From NCBI GenBank assembly GCA_004802725.1, contig SGPM01000062.1, positions 38,819 to 102,818 on the forward strand: a stretch of DNA of 64,000 bases, read 5' to 3'. The translations under genes and the position numbers were made by a program. The DNA is from Antrodiella citrinella (taxonomy: Eukaryota > Basidiomycota > Agaricomycetes > Polyporales > Steccherinaceae). Each line of letters starts with the position of its first letter. Positions within the stretch are counted from its first letter, which is position 1. The notes under the pieces are model-generated. The model was given only the letters and a program-made list of their open reading frames with translations. It did no database searches and was not told the DNA's origin. This document shows positions 1-11,534 of this stretch, piece by piece.

Positions 1-767
1 TATTCAGCAAATTAGCAGAAGATCACAGCAACGTGGAGACATGTTCTACCGCGTGTTCAAGATATCAACACCGATCTTCTCGGCCGCAGCTTGCACTGCG
101 GCGACCTCCTCGTCGGAAATAGATTGACCAGGGTAGTAGTTGGATACATGACCCAACGAACGCTTTCCGATAAAGTTGGCAGTCTCCGGAGCAGTTTCGT
201 AGATGTGATCTTTGAGTTCTGTCCATAACGCGCCTGCCTCTTTAGCGTTCGCAGAACTCGCCACAACTGCGGCAAATGCAGCCTCGGGTGCGCGTGGGAT
301 GAACTTTGTGAACCCAAAAGATTTGTAGTTCACAAGGTTGCTGAGGACCTAATACTGGTTTGAATACGAACAGATCGGAATGGAACCTCGGGTAAATCTG
401 GACATACCTGGCTGGTATATTGCAAGATATCCTCCCACTCCTGCGGTGTCACACCCGACTTCTGCTTCAATCCTTCGGTGTCGCCGATCTTTCCCTTGTC
501 GCTGAAGATGAGGATCAAGAGATCGTAGAGCTTCTGTGCCTGGGGGGTCCATTGTCCTTGAATGATACGTGCTCCGGCCCAGGACGCCTGTCCAACGTAG
601 TGTGCGTAGGCTTTCTCCTTAGGACTGAACGCATCTTCAGACGAACTCTCAGACCGAGAGACAGTAGCAGAGACTCACGTGAGCTGCTCGAATGTCTTGC
701 TTACTGCAAGACTGCACAGTGGTGACGACCGATCGGCCAAAAAGCGTTCTGCGGAGAGACTGGTCAT
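1..767 (-). CDS. DPP3: Dipeptidyl peptidase III, N-terminal part (cut by window edge)
   Basis: Zinc-dependent dipeptidyl aminopeptidase that removes dipeptides from the N-termini of cytosolic oligopeptides (M49 family). Exons read 767-679, 624-408 and 348-50. The last ends at a GT donor (GTAGAA) whose acceptor lies outside the window, so the gene continues left. About 201 residues are present. The family signatures PKEKAYAHY, ASWAGARI and NYKSFGFTKF follow in order and align with the N-terminal lobe of animal DPP3. The catalytic HELLGH region is not in view. The start at 767 (MTSLSAERF) gives a normal family N-terminus. An in-frame ATG upstream at 869 would add an Arg/Ser-rich leader and cannot be excluded. 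The gene is divergent from the FtsJ-fold gene at 1533. Confidence 0.88.
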
Positions 768-1484
768 GCTGCGATAAGATACCGTAGGTTTATTTGCGAA
801 ACGATACGAAGGGATACGTGGTCGATGGAGAGACGATGAGAGGCCGCGAAGCCCTGAGGGTATGCGCATCTCGGAGCTCACAATGCTCACTTCGGCGATA
901 GCCGAATCTCACCACCTATCTGCATGAACACTTCAGTTACCAGTATTGCGACATCAACAGACTTGCACTAGGATACGTACCCCGAACGCGTTCAAAAATC
1001 CCAGTAAACCTCACAATCACCGGACGAAACCAAAAGGACAAGCGTAAGACACGGGTGCCACGTCTACGAACGCGTAGAACGCGTCCAATGTGTGTATCAC
1101 GTGGTAGGATCGGGTCACATCTCGTGGCGTCACAAGCGCTTCGCCATATCAAGCGTTTCCGCGCAACAGTCAGGTATGCACAGAGAATGTAGCATTTTGG
1201 AGATTGCGACATATCACTGCTATCCGTTTTTCTTCAACAAGGCATGCCCCTTTCCTCTGCGTAAATCGAGCTGAACAGATGGCGCAGCTACTGCAACCGC
1301 TTCCTCGTAAGCTGTCCTTGTGAAGTCAGTCGCAGACAAACATGACGGTCACCGCATCATGCTGCTACTACATGAAGACTCGTTTTCCAAGTACGTTGTG
1401 TTCTGTGCAGACTGATTCCTCGTTTCGCAGACGCAGATGCGCTGAGCTGCGCCTCCACGTATCGTCGCATCTAGTCTCGCTCAG
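768..1484. other. Divergent intergenic region
   Basis: About 700 bases between the start of DPP3 and the TATA box of the next gene. Reading frames are short and show no family resemblance. It must hold the DPP3 promoter and upstream elements of the FtsJ-fold gene. I see no RNA gene or mobile element. Confidence 0.5.
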
Positions 1485-1492
1485 TATATAAA
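1485..1492 (+). promoter_or_regulatory. TATA box of FtsJ-fold gene 1
   Basis: TATATAAA lies 41 bases upstream of the ATG at 1533. The paralogue at 7041 has the same motif in similar surroundings (AGTATATAA), which supports this as a core promoter and the neighbouring ATG as the start. Confidence 0.6.
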
Positions 1493-1532
1493 GCGACTTG
1501 GATGTGTCTGAGATGGAGCAGGCTCAAGTCAT

Positions 1533-2988
1533 ATGACGAATTTCTACACAGTTCCTCACATCATGTCTTCCAATATTCAACATTCGCCGACTTCTGCTTC
1601 CGTCACACACACCTACGACGGGATGCCAATCTTCCCTACACCCCGTCTCACCGCTTTCGAGCTCCGGATATGGCACATATCTCGCTCTTTTCGCGATGTC
1701 CTCCATATCAAATCGCTCTATCGTAGCGACCCCGATACCGAGGAGTATTTTTCCTCTCGTCGCCAACATCAATTGAGTTCACTCGACGCGGACACCGGAT
1801 GCCAGGATGACTTTGACTACAAACAGGTCCACAAAAACAGCATCGAAGAGATGAGCCGTGCTCATGGAGACTGTTTCGATCACAACCGGGTCCGTCGTTT
1901 CATGGACCTCGGTTGCTCTCCGGGAGGATTCAACAACTACCTCCTTGAGCACAACCCCAGTGCCCAGGGAGTTGGCATTACCCTCCCCGATGATGACGCC
2001 AAGTTCCCATTTGAGCTCACTCCGCGACTCCGTGAATCACATTATCAGGTCATCTTTGCTGACATTACCACGCTGGCCGAAGACATGAAGTTTCCAGGGC
2101 CCTACGACCTCATTTTGGCTGGCGCGTTCCCGTGCCTCGGAGAATATGTACCTTGGGCGAAGGCACAATTGATACTCTCCCAAATCTTGATCGCTTTCGG
2201 TCGTCTCGAAAATGGTGGCACTTGCGTTGTTCTTGTCAACAACAATCCCTTCAGGTGGGTTGTCGAACTCATAGGCATTCTGCGAGTCTCGTTCTCGCAC
2301 GTGACGGCCTGCAAAGGCAGTCATCGCATAAGGTCCTCCGCATATCTCGTATGCAGGGGTTTCGATACCGGAGATGCGAAATTCCAAGCTATTAGATCTC
2401 TTAAGTCTGCCTTGAGGACTCTGGAAATGTTGGCTCAGAATGCACCTGAGGACAATAACAGTGACGGGTATTACAACGAGAGAAGTGTCCCGTTACTGTC
2501 CTCTCTTTCCGACGAAGACCTACTTCGAAGGGAACTAGGATTTTTCTTGACATTGTGGGAGCCGCAATGGGACGAACAACACCGGAACATCAAGTACCAG
2601 TACAAGAACCGTATGTACAGTTTGCTTTTGATTCGATGACAACATGCTCACAAAACATACAGAACGCCGCCAGCGTGTAGTGCCAACGACAACGAGGCAG
2701 CCGAATGGATTTCCCTGGACGCACCGGGGACCGATCTCAGTGGCTACTAACACCTCGTCTTTCTCGTCGGCAACGCGGACACCCCCTGGGGCGTCGTCGT
2801 GGCGTTCTTCTCACGGGGGACTCGCGAGCTCCTCAACTTCCGCCGATGCCTCAGACAGAACCTTGCGCAGGCGTGAAGAGGCCACGCCTGGTGCTGAATC
2901 CTCAAGCCAAGGGCAGCTGCGAAGTTCGAGTATGGCAAGTAGCTCAGGCACTGCCGACGCTCAGGATTCGTGGAGAAGGAAGGAGTAG
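1533..2988 (+). CDS. FtsJ-fold methyltransferase-like protein (paralogue 1)
   Basis: Two exons, 1533-2610 and 2663-2988 (52-nt intron, GTATGT donor), giving 467 residues. The SAM-binding glycine loop FMDLGCSPGGF (about residue 125) and the downstream strand order match the RrmJ/FtsJ fold. The catalytic K-D-K-E tetrad expected in 2'-O-ribose methyltransferases is not preserved: the middle Asp position reads ILAGAF, the Lys position reads VNNNPF and the final Glu is absent. The enzyme may act on another substrate or be inactive. The second exon is a Ser/Thr/Arg-rich tail ending SWRRKE. That frame is confirmed by the paralogue at 5506-7041, whose tail ends MWRK with the same intron phase. A second in-frame ATG at 1563 is possible, but HIM at the upstream start aligns with HIM in the paralogue. 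Confidence 0.8.
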
Positions 2989-3250
2989 ACTCTACTGACC
3001 AGATCAACCAGGTATCGTTGAGTTGTAGATTTTCCTGTAGCTATGCGGATTATAAATGTGTTGAACTTGAACATGAGTTTGAGTCAAGTTTGAGTGACTC
3101 AAAACGTGTCGGCGGTTGCCATTTCGAGGTGACTCCAACTTGACTCTGTACCCACTGGCTACCGCCTTGAGGCTTATGCACGACCTCCACATTTTTCTAT
3201 TGAATGCTCTCTATTTCTAACACCTACAGCAACTTATACCTATCATTATA

Positions 3251-5159
3251 ATGCCTCTCTCTGTCTCAGACACAACAGTGGAGTCGACAACTCCATCTAT
3301 CAGTCCTTTTGAAATACACAGGTCCGGCTCCATATCAAGCACCAGTGGTGTTACTTCCGATGGTACGTCGTATTGTAAATCTTCATCCAACATGACCTGA
3401 TGCAAGGCCACAGATGCGCCCGACCTCGGTGCATTCATCACCGTTTTCCGCGCATTGAACACTCTCCATCCCGTTCGTATACATGGCGCTCGTTTCGGGA
3501 GCTCAGGCGACGACGCTACCCCAACATCTTCGCAAGCTTTCACTCCCTCTGAATACGATTCTGAAGTGCCAGGTAGTTCCACCGTGTGGTCACACCGGCC
3601 AATCGCTTCCTATCTTTCTTCACACTCGCCCGAATCTCCGCCCGCCAGTTCGTCTCCTCCACCAACCGATGCGGATTCGACCGAAGACCCGTCTGGTGGT
3701 AGCCGTGGCTCAGGAGAGAGAATAGAAGATGGGAATATATTGGATAGCGCTGCTCATCCCTCGTTGGGCTTGCTTGGTGCGTTGGACTTCCTTGCTGCCG
3801 AGAGGGCCAAGTTTGTGGCGCAGAGAGATGCAGTTGGTCTCCGTGGAAACAGCTCGACCAACTCGGACGGCACCTGGCAGCACGCTATCTCTCCCCGGCG
3901 CAAACGTCGACGCAAGCGCAATCGTTCTGCAGGAATCACCAAGAGCCGCTACAGACGATCCGCAGGTTCCCCCGTAAGCCCCGGAGATGCAGAAGAAACG
4001 GTGGAGGGCGCTACCGCATCTTACGACGATGCAGACGACTCTTCCTCTTCGTTTGAAGAACACTCTCAGCGACAGTATTACAAGTCGACTCCTCCTACTC
4101 CTCCACCAGAATTGCAACCACACAAAGCTGATCGCGCGAAGATTCATCACAGCAAATCTACACCGTCCCTTCGTTTGCCTGCTTCTATGCCCTTTGATGC
4201 TCGAGTTCTCCAACTTCGGAATCTTGCACACAAGCTTCGCATGCTTTTCCCCAAGGACGCGGCTTCTCTCTCTGCTGTCCTTTCCAACGACAATCCGAGC
4301 CCTTTGGAACCAGTTAATCCTCGGGGTCCGCAATCTAGATCTAAGGACACCTTGATCCATGTCTTCATTGACCAGTAAGTTTGTTATCAAATGCAATTAA
4401 TATGTAACTGAACTTTCCCCTCACAGTTCGAATATTCTTCTTGGCTTCTTGACCTATCTGCGGCGACATTTTCGTCGTATGGACCGTAAACCCAAGCACA
4501 TGTCACATGCCGCTCTCGCTCTCATTCTAGAACGTGGTCGCCCTGTCACCCGTAGGGTGCTGGTGACCTCATCCCCTTTGTACCAACCCATCGACTCGGC
4601 TGAGCAACTCGGTTACGAGGCCAGCGTTTTACGGCGGGTTCCCGACATGGGCGACGGAGCCGACAGACAGCCTAATAGCTCCAGCAGCGGAGACCAAGGC
4701 CGGTCGTTACGCCCAACATCCAATACCCTTTCCCAAGGATTTACCCGAAGTCAGAGTCTTCGCAGACCCCATGGACATACTCATACCCACAAATCCTCCA
4801 GCGCAGGTGCTACGTCGGAGTCTGAGCCTAGTAGCGGCGCGAATGGCGGCCGAGTACGCTACCGCGAACAGGGCGTGGACGAGCTATTGCAGCTCAAGCT
4901 TCATCAGGCTATCGCTGCCGCGGACCAGGTACCGCGCGACGCGACGATCGTCCTTGCGACGGGGGATGGCAACGTCGGCCAGTTCAACGAAGACGGATTC
5001 TTGGGATGCGTCAGGACGGCCCTTAAGAAGGGGTGGAAGGTGGAGTTGTACGCATGGGAGGGCGGTCTGAGCAAGGCTTGGATGCGCGAGTTTAGCACCA
5101 ACGATCGCTTTGTGATCCATGCCTTGGACCGCTTTGCTATGGACCTGTTAGAACTGTGA
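3251..5159 (+). CDS. NYN-domain (PIN-like) ribonuclease protein
   Basis: Exons 3251-3362, 3414-4374 and 4427-5159 give 601 residues. The NYN fold is split by a long insertion. HVFIDHSNILLGF (about residue 355) carries the first acidic residue. VDELLQLKL (about residue 500) and VLATGDGN (about residue 535) carry the next two, followed by GWKVELYAWEGGLS. NYN proteins are Mg2+-dependent RNases of the PIN clan, usually acting in RNA processing or decay. The N-terminal 300 residues are disordered, rich in Ser/Pro/Asp with a basic patch KRRRKRNR that could be a nuclear signal. The intron after FIDH sits exactly inside the first motif, and the joined frame restores it. The gene sits between two inverted FtsJ-fold paralogues. 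Substrate is unknown. Confidence 0.8.
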
Positions 5160-5505
5160 TGAACGCACATTGGCTCCTCTTCTCTCTGTCTCTGGATATA
5201 TGCACCAATTTACGGGGATGAAGGTGTTTCTTCTTTTGTTTGTAATGCGTCTCATTTTGATACCCGCCTCCCTCCTCATGCATAGTCAATATGTAGTTCG
5301 CATACTGCACATCTTGTTCATCCCATCCCATTCAAGTTTCGTATCACACAATTGTACACACCGTTTGTAAAAGTTTGTAGTCATGTACCCCATCTCGCCA
5401 AAGGCATGTATATGTAGTCCAAGAAATCACAAGATTGTATCGTTTGCCCGCATACCACGCCTCATCGCCGTATTTCTTACAAGATCCAATTACATTTCTC
5501 CATGC
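5160..5505. other. Convergent 3' intergenic region
   Basis: AT-richer spacer between the stop codons of the NYN gene and the inverted FtsJ-fold gene. It contains only short frames. It probably consists of the two 3' UTRs. No conserved element was recognised. Confidence 0.5.
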
Positions 5506-7041
5506 CTACTTCCTCCACATACTTCGGGAAGCAGAGGTGCTTGTCCCAGACGACATGGAGCTGCGTCGACCAAAGACCGGATTTGCAACAAATGAATGAG
5601 TGCCCGTATCCTCTCTCGGGCTCATATTCTCACGCGGTTTACGCCAGTCCTCCGAGGTGGAGGGCGAGGGAGGGTATACGACTCCTCTATGAGAGGAACG
5701 CCCCAAGGTAGGAGAGGAAGACGATGCCGACGTCGGGGAGATGGGAGAGGTACGAGGGGACCTCGTGGATGTCTGCGACCCCCACGATGGTATAATAGTA
5801 GGACGTTGATGGGATTCTAAAATACGGTGTCCATCAGCAAAAGCAGGGTAGTGGTCGAAGAGAACAATCTACGTACGCCTCTTCTGAACCTTCCGAATCC
5901 CATTGTATTGTACCAACCATTGCGGTTCGAACACTTCCAAAAAGAATTCGTGCTCCTGCTCGAAAAGCTCCTCATCGGAGAGCGATGACAATAAAGGCAT
6001 ACTGCGCTCATTGCGGTAGCCGTCATTGTTATCGTGCTCCGGAGGAGTATCGACAGACACGTCTTGCAGCTTCGTCAAGGCTGCGCGGAGTTTCTCTGTA
6101 ACCGTCTCGAGGTGTTCGGGTGTAGAATGGAATTCCCTGCAGACGATGTAGCAGGTGGAGCGCAGGATAACACTGCCTTTGGACGCGGTGACCGTTGTAA
6201 AGCTGGTTCGAAGGATAGAAGTGAGCTCCACAAGCCATCGAAATGGCTTGTTCTTGACGACGATTATGCATGCACCACCATGCGCCAGATTGGTGAAGAC
6301 GACAAGAAGCTGAGACAACGCTAGTTGTATCCTGTACCACCAAGGTACGAACCCCTCGAGCGTGGGGAAGGCGCCCGCCAATATAAGGTCATACTGTTCC
6401 ACGAACTGTCTCTGGGTCTCCTCCGAGTCGACGTCAGAGGCGTCAGAAGATAGGTACGAGAGAGGGTTTCCGCCACGAGAGACGGCTTCCGTGGCGAAGG
6501 TGGTGATATCAGCGTAGATGATCTGATAACGTCCTGCGTCCAACAAGGTCCCGTCGGTGACGAGCTTGAACTGTGCGTTCTCGTTCGGCAGCGTGACGCC
6601 AACTCCTGCTGCACCTGGGTTCTGCTCCAGTAGCCAGTTTGAGAAGCCACCGGGGGAGCATCCCATGTCAAGGAAACGTTGCACCCTGTCGCCGCCAAAA
6701 CAATCTCTGTTGTCGCGGCTGAGCTGCTCCATGGACTTCTCGTAGGAGATTCTGTAGTGAGGACTAGGAGAGTCGCTCAGCCTGTTGCTGAGCTGCTCCT
6801 CCCTGCGACCGGAAAAATACTGCTCCGTCTTGGGATCCTTGGCATACTCCGATTTGACCTTGATGAGGTTTTCGAAGACAGATGAGACGTTGTATATTCG
6901 CCGCTCAAACGATGTGAGCTTGAAGGGATATCGGTGCGGTTTGTCCGAATTGTCGTCTGACGAGGATAACTCGGAGGGCGCGGGCTGGTCGATCATGATG
7001 TGGGACGGGATGGATGTGGTGTCTTCAAGCTGGTCTTGCAT
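5506..7041 (-). CDS. FtsJ-fold methyltransferase-like protein (paralogue 2)
   Basis: Exons 7041-5877 and 5816-5506 give 491 residues, clearly a paralogue of the gene at 1533. Shared blocks include FLDMGCSPGGFSNWLLEQ, DLILAGAFP, LSQLLVVF, NKPFRWLVEL, NERSMPLLSSLSDEEL and a C-terminal exon ending RSMWRK. This copy keeps a Lys in VVKNKPF where paralogue 1 has Asn, but also lacks the canonical second Asp and last Glu of the FtsJ tetrad. A Ser/Asp-rich insertion (residues about 190-215) is unique to this copy. The donor was set at GTACGT so that the junction codon (Gln) and intron phase match paralogue 1. SAM binding is likely; 2'-O-methylation is doubtful. Confidence 0.8.
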
Positions 7042-7101
7042 CCTGGTCGTCGACTATGGTGTTCTATCTGGGTCTGCTCTGTATCAGATCGATGCAAGCT
7101 G

Positions 7102-7108
7102 TTATATA
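7102..7108 (-). promoter_or_regulatory. TATA box of FtsJ-fold gene 2
   Basis: Read on the minus strand, GAGTATATAAC lies about 61 bases before the ATG at 7041. Upstream blocks AGCTGCGC and ATCGTCGCA recur in the same order before the TATA box of paralogue 1. Confidence 0.55.
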
Positions 7109-7769
7109 CTCATCTAAGGAGACGCTGCGACGATTCGGAGAGATAATACGGTGAAGCGCAGCTAGTATCTCCAGCGCGTCACGATTGGTCGCTGAACATG
7201 CTCATGCTGCGTCTGCGCTGGATACCCATGATCAATACGGGTTAGTATAAAGAGAGGCACACTCACTTGGAAATGAAAGGGTCCATGGATCGCTCGTGCC
7301 ACAGGCGCAGCAACACGACCGACATCACGGCTGGCAACGTGCGGCGACGATGTCTTTCTTGGGCAAGAGCAGCGAAACACCGACCGAATACACGGACTGC
7401 GCAATTGACCTGATCATCTGCGTATCAGGCTGCGGAGTGCACGACGATTCTTGTTGAAGAAAAACCAGGTCACATTCACAGAGCAAGTTCGACGCCACCG
7501 TCAAGCTCAAGTCTTGAAGAGTAGTTGGTGATTACGTCATCTGACCCACGTCGCGCGGAGAAAGTCCTCTCGATGAAAGTGCAAGGCTCACGAGATGAAT
7601 GTATCGGTATAGTCGTTATGTATTATTACTGGCATCATAAAAAGACTCTACTCGAAGTCTGCAGGCTCTAGTACTCTAATTTTACTCTAAGCTCATGTTT
7701 AGTACTGCAATACAGATGTCATGAATGAAACGGTGGTCGTACTCGTATGGAAAAAGTCGTTGCCAGCAA
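7109..7769. other. Intergenic region
   Basis: Upstream region of FtsJ-fold gene 2 and 3' flank of the F-box gene. Only short unmatched frames are present. Confidence 0.5.
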
Positions 7770-9389
7770 CTACACCAGATCATAGACGTGAACTCCCTGC
7801 TCCAGCACCACCGCAATTCTTCCCATCCCATCGTCGAAATCGACCTGGAGCTTGGACTCTTCAGATGAGAGCGACAGCGACTTGGCTCCGGGAAGAGAAG
7901 CCAGAGGGAAGGAATAATCGTCGCACTCCACCGTCCTGAATACTCCTCGACCGGCGATAGTGGTTTTCGGACTGCACTGACGGATGCTGCGCTGTTCTAT
8001 CCAGACACCACGTCCACTGGGTCCGACTGCAATTGCTTCGCAATCGCCTGCCATCTGCAGTGGGATGCTCGCCATACCGAACAACCCGTGCTCTTTGTCT
8101 GCAACATAGAGGATGGACCGGGTCATGCTTCCGCCGTAAGGCATGTACGGCCCCCAGCCAGACTGCTCTGCCCAGTTTGCGATGATGGTAAGACACTCTA
8201 TACCATTAGGTGATGCAGCATTCGGGTATTCAATGCCGGGAAGCTCTCGGGAGCGGCACGCTGACATGGTGATTGGAGCACGGATCCGCTGGCGGAATCG
8301 GAATGCTTGCAATGGCTCTATGACACTGGTGCCGTTGGATGTGGTCGTCGGAAGGGGGAAAGTGACGAGGCAGCTATCCCATGCGATGACGATCTGCCCA
8401 GAAAAGACGGTGAAGCCGATAAAGGTGCCAAACTGGAATCACGCACATCAGAAATCAGTTTCAAATTTAAAGCTTCATGTGATTTAGTATTATCAGGAGA
8501 AACGCACCTCAGGATTCCATGGCAATACGATTTTACCACCTGCGTTTTCTCGCCAGTCGAGAAGCACGATGCCCATATCGGAGGCACCACCTTCAGATGC
8601 CTCCGACTTATTAATCAACACATAGTTGTCGAATAAGCCAATAAGGGCGCCAGATGTCTCAAGCTGTTTCAAGCTCGCAAATTGGCGCGACTCGGAGTCC
8701 ACAGACAAGATGTTAATGGAACCCGAAGATCTGCGGATCACAACAGCTCTATCAGTCAGTTGAATTCAACGTAGATCAGCAGCTGTTACTCACTGCACTG
8801 CCACATGGTTTGTACACGAGGAATCGCGAACCACAGTCAGACCGGAGGACGAGCTCAGAGCCATCCACTCTCCAGTCATTCGTGCTGTACGCGAGGACTG
8901 TGGTCCCGTCGCGTCAACCTGCCACACCTGAAGCTTGTTCTCCAGCGCAGTGACGACGTTGTTGGTGCCGTGCAACAAGATGACCTTCCTGACGATCTCG
9001 TCAGCGGACGCGGGTAGTTGGGTGTATGGAAGGTATCGTCTAGGCGGTGATTTCCAGGATTTCTCAAGCTGGAGGGCCTTGCGAGTCCGCCACTCTAGGT
9101 CTGTGGATGGAATACAGTGCACGGGGACAATAGGGCCGGGTATCGGTAATTCTTTGGATAAAACGTCTAGGGATAGCCGTCTGTACCAGATAATGCGTAA
9201 CTTCGTCACATGGAAGAGGCGTTTGCATGTCTGGCAAATGTGTCAGCACACGATAACGACGACACTTGACGACTACGCCACACTCACCTGTCGAAGAGTC
9301 AACAGGTCGGGAAGAGGGAGCGTGATCATGAGCTCGAGGAGGACATCGTCTATGAGTTGATCCAGAGTCGAGAGCTGCATGATAGTCAT
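7770..9389 (-). CDS. F-box protein with propeller-like C-terminal region
   Basis: Exons 9389-9288, 9230-8794, 8730-8508 and 8432-7770 give 474 residues. The N-terminal F-box spans about residues 5-45, with LIDDVLLELMITLPLPDLL followed across the intron by RQTCKRLFHVTKLRIIWYRRL. F-box proteins recruit substrates to SCF ubiquitin ligases. The remainder has repeated short hydrophobic strands ending in aromatic/acidic turns (WQVDA, VLLDWRENAGG, IVIAWD, RTVECDDYSFPL, VHVYDLV), as in the large mushroom family of F-box proteins with a beta-propeller-like body. No WD40 signature is strict enough to count blades. The start could be 9389 or 9380. Target unknown. Confidence 0.75.
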
Positions 9390-11119
9390 GATGATTGGGT
9401 TGGAGCGGGCGACTAGGGAAGACTCGAGTATGAAATTGCGTTCCTCGAGACATAGCTGCTGCATATATAGCCTTCGGTGAGCGGCCACCACCCACGTAGC
9501 TGGCACTGAATGCGGCTGGCCATCACGCGCTAGATTGCATATCGGAAGTAGAAGTTTTCACGAGCGACCAGACCCGACATCATTTGAGTTCCATTCTTCG
9601 TCGTGTTGCTGTCATGGCTCGGCCTCTCACCGAACGGCATACAATGCAACGTTTAACGTTTAATCCCGCTAGAGCGCAAACACTGTTTCAGAAGTTGGAA
9701 CCACATACCGTTCTTGTCATGATCATAACCAGGCAGGATCCACCGTTACCTAGCCTAATCGGGAACACCCGCGCCTCGATCGTTGGACAAAAAGACCGGC
9801 GGCTCTGAGTCCGCGCAGGCCTTCTTGTATTCTTCGTCGCAAAGTCCTGCAAAGTCCTCACACTCGAGACATGAACGAGACTATGGCAGTACGTATTATC
9901 CCAGCACCTCTCGAGCGGGTAAACACGTGGATCGGCTTCCGTCTTGATATAGCTTTGAAATTTGAAAGCTTGATATATTCCGAGTCGGCCAAGCTGAGCA
10001 GTGCCAGGCTGCCAGCAATGTTGTCCTCCCGACATCAAGTATTATTATAAATTTCGGGGTGATTCGGGCGACCGCTCGGGCACGAGATAGACGGCAATCA
10101 GGTCACATCTACGAATGTGCGGGATGTCAATGAGCAGCGTACTACTAGCACAGTATTTGCGTCAAACGTACTTGGAAGTCGGTGATTCAAGAGGCAAGAG
10201 CGCCGCCACCGGCACTAGCCGCTTCGGAAGCAAAAACGCTCTAGTCAGCGGCGACACGTGAAGGATTGAAGACTTGCCAAGTGTCGAGTCTCGACGAAGT
10301 AGACCTGGATAAAGAGTAGCACACAGAAGATATGACCAGGTCTCATTCAATCGTGCAAGGAACGTCCGAAAAAGAGTAGCACTTACTTTTTTATGAGAGT
10401 CAGGGAACGTCCCTGGTATCCTACGTGGGGCGGAAAACAAAACGTGAGCAAACGGCGGCGAACAGTGGGTCCTTGTGGTCAGCGCAGTTCAAATGCACAT
10501 CAGGCGTCGCATCTATGAGAGGCCACTCTTCCAGTATTCGCGACCCTGTAAATCCGACGATCTACAAAGCAGTCGCGTCCTCAGTGTAGTGTCGATCACG
10601 ATCACAGTGTCGTTTGCGAAATTAAGTCTTCATGTCTTCAGGCCTCAGGGCCAAAAAGCCGATGCAGCCAAGTATAGACGGCCAAGCCAAGGCGGGGGGG
10701 TGGAAAAACCCGAAGTCCCTGTCGAAACATTGAGTTTACAGAAGGGTTGACTGGAAGACTTACCCCGAAGAGTCAGAACACCCTCCTTGTGAACGGTTGG
10801 TCAAAGAACCGAATCCACCAATAATCCAGGCGAGTCTTCTCAAACCCTCGACCTTCCTCGCGGGTCAAGTTTTTCCAGCCATGAACCTGAAGCAGGGTTC
10901 TAGAATCGACAGTATCCGAGGAATAGGGGAGGACCACAGTAAGAACCAACCACTAAGCACTGCCTGGTGGTTGGTTATACCGAAATTACCAACGACAGGC
11001 GTACTGCGATCAGGCCACGGTGGCGTGGAGGAAGTCCCAATCCCGTCGGAGAGAGGCCAAGGAGGCTTCTTAGCCATGGGACATGCGCGGCTAACCGGAT
11101 CGGGGTCGAGCTGACTAAG
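9390..11119. other. Gene-poor region
   Basis: About 1.7 kb with no recognisable coding gene. Frames on both strands are short and lack spliceable partners. Short direct repeats occur (AAAGAGTAGCAC twice and GGAACGTCC twice between 10308 and 10412). It may be decayed mobile-element or regulatory DNA at the left flank of the recombinase island. Confidence 0.4.
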
Positions 11120-11139
11120 CGCCTGTCCCGGGACAGGCG
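11120..11139. repeat. 20-bp perfect palindrome
   Basis: CGCCTGTCCCGGGACAGGCG is a perfect inverted repeat without a spacer. Its core TGTCCC/GGGACA recurs in the two 42-bp repeats at 15766-15880 on the other side of the gene pair. Confidence 0.85.
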
Positions 11140-11534
11140 ATCGGATCACGTGGGCGACGCGTCGTCGGAACGCGACTCGAACAGGCGGTTCCGTTGTGAA
11201 CCCGCCGCATTCGTCGCTCCCGCCGTTTTCGGACGAAATTCGACCACACAGGGGTCGCTCGGCGGCGCTGTGACCGTGACAGCGCGGCGCGGATGGCCTT
11301 TTCGAGGCTGAGGATGTCGGCGAGTGACAGCAGGTCGCCGCGATGGTCACTAGCGCCGCCGTACGAGTCGAAGTAGCACACCGCCACACGTGGCTGTGCA
11401 ATGTAGCGACGCGTTCGTAGAGTACATTTAGATGTAGAAATAACTGACTACAATGGCTGCGTGCAGGTATAGCAAGTGAATTCGCAATAAACACGACAGT
11501 GTTCTCTCGCTGGTGGCTGAGAGAGCTATGGAAC
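11140..11534. other. Upstream region of the 11535 gene
   Basis: Contains GC-rich, CG-dense sequence and then the presumed promoter. No convincing frame was found. Minus-strand frames here are open but carry no recognised motif. Confidence 0.4.

Noticed and set aside
2663..2870. A high-GC3 third frame (NDNEAAEWISLDAPG..., then a stop) after the FtsJ exon 1
   Set aside because: The other frame has the same intron phase and the same tail (SWRRKE/MWRK) as the paralogue, which decides the frame.
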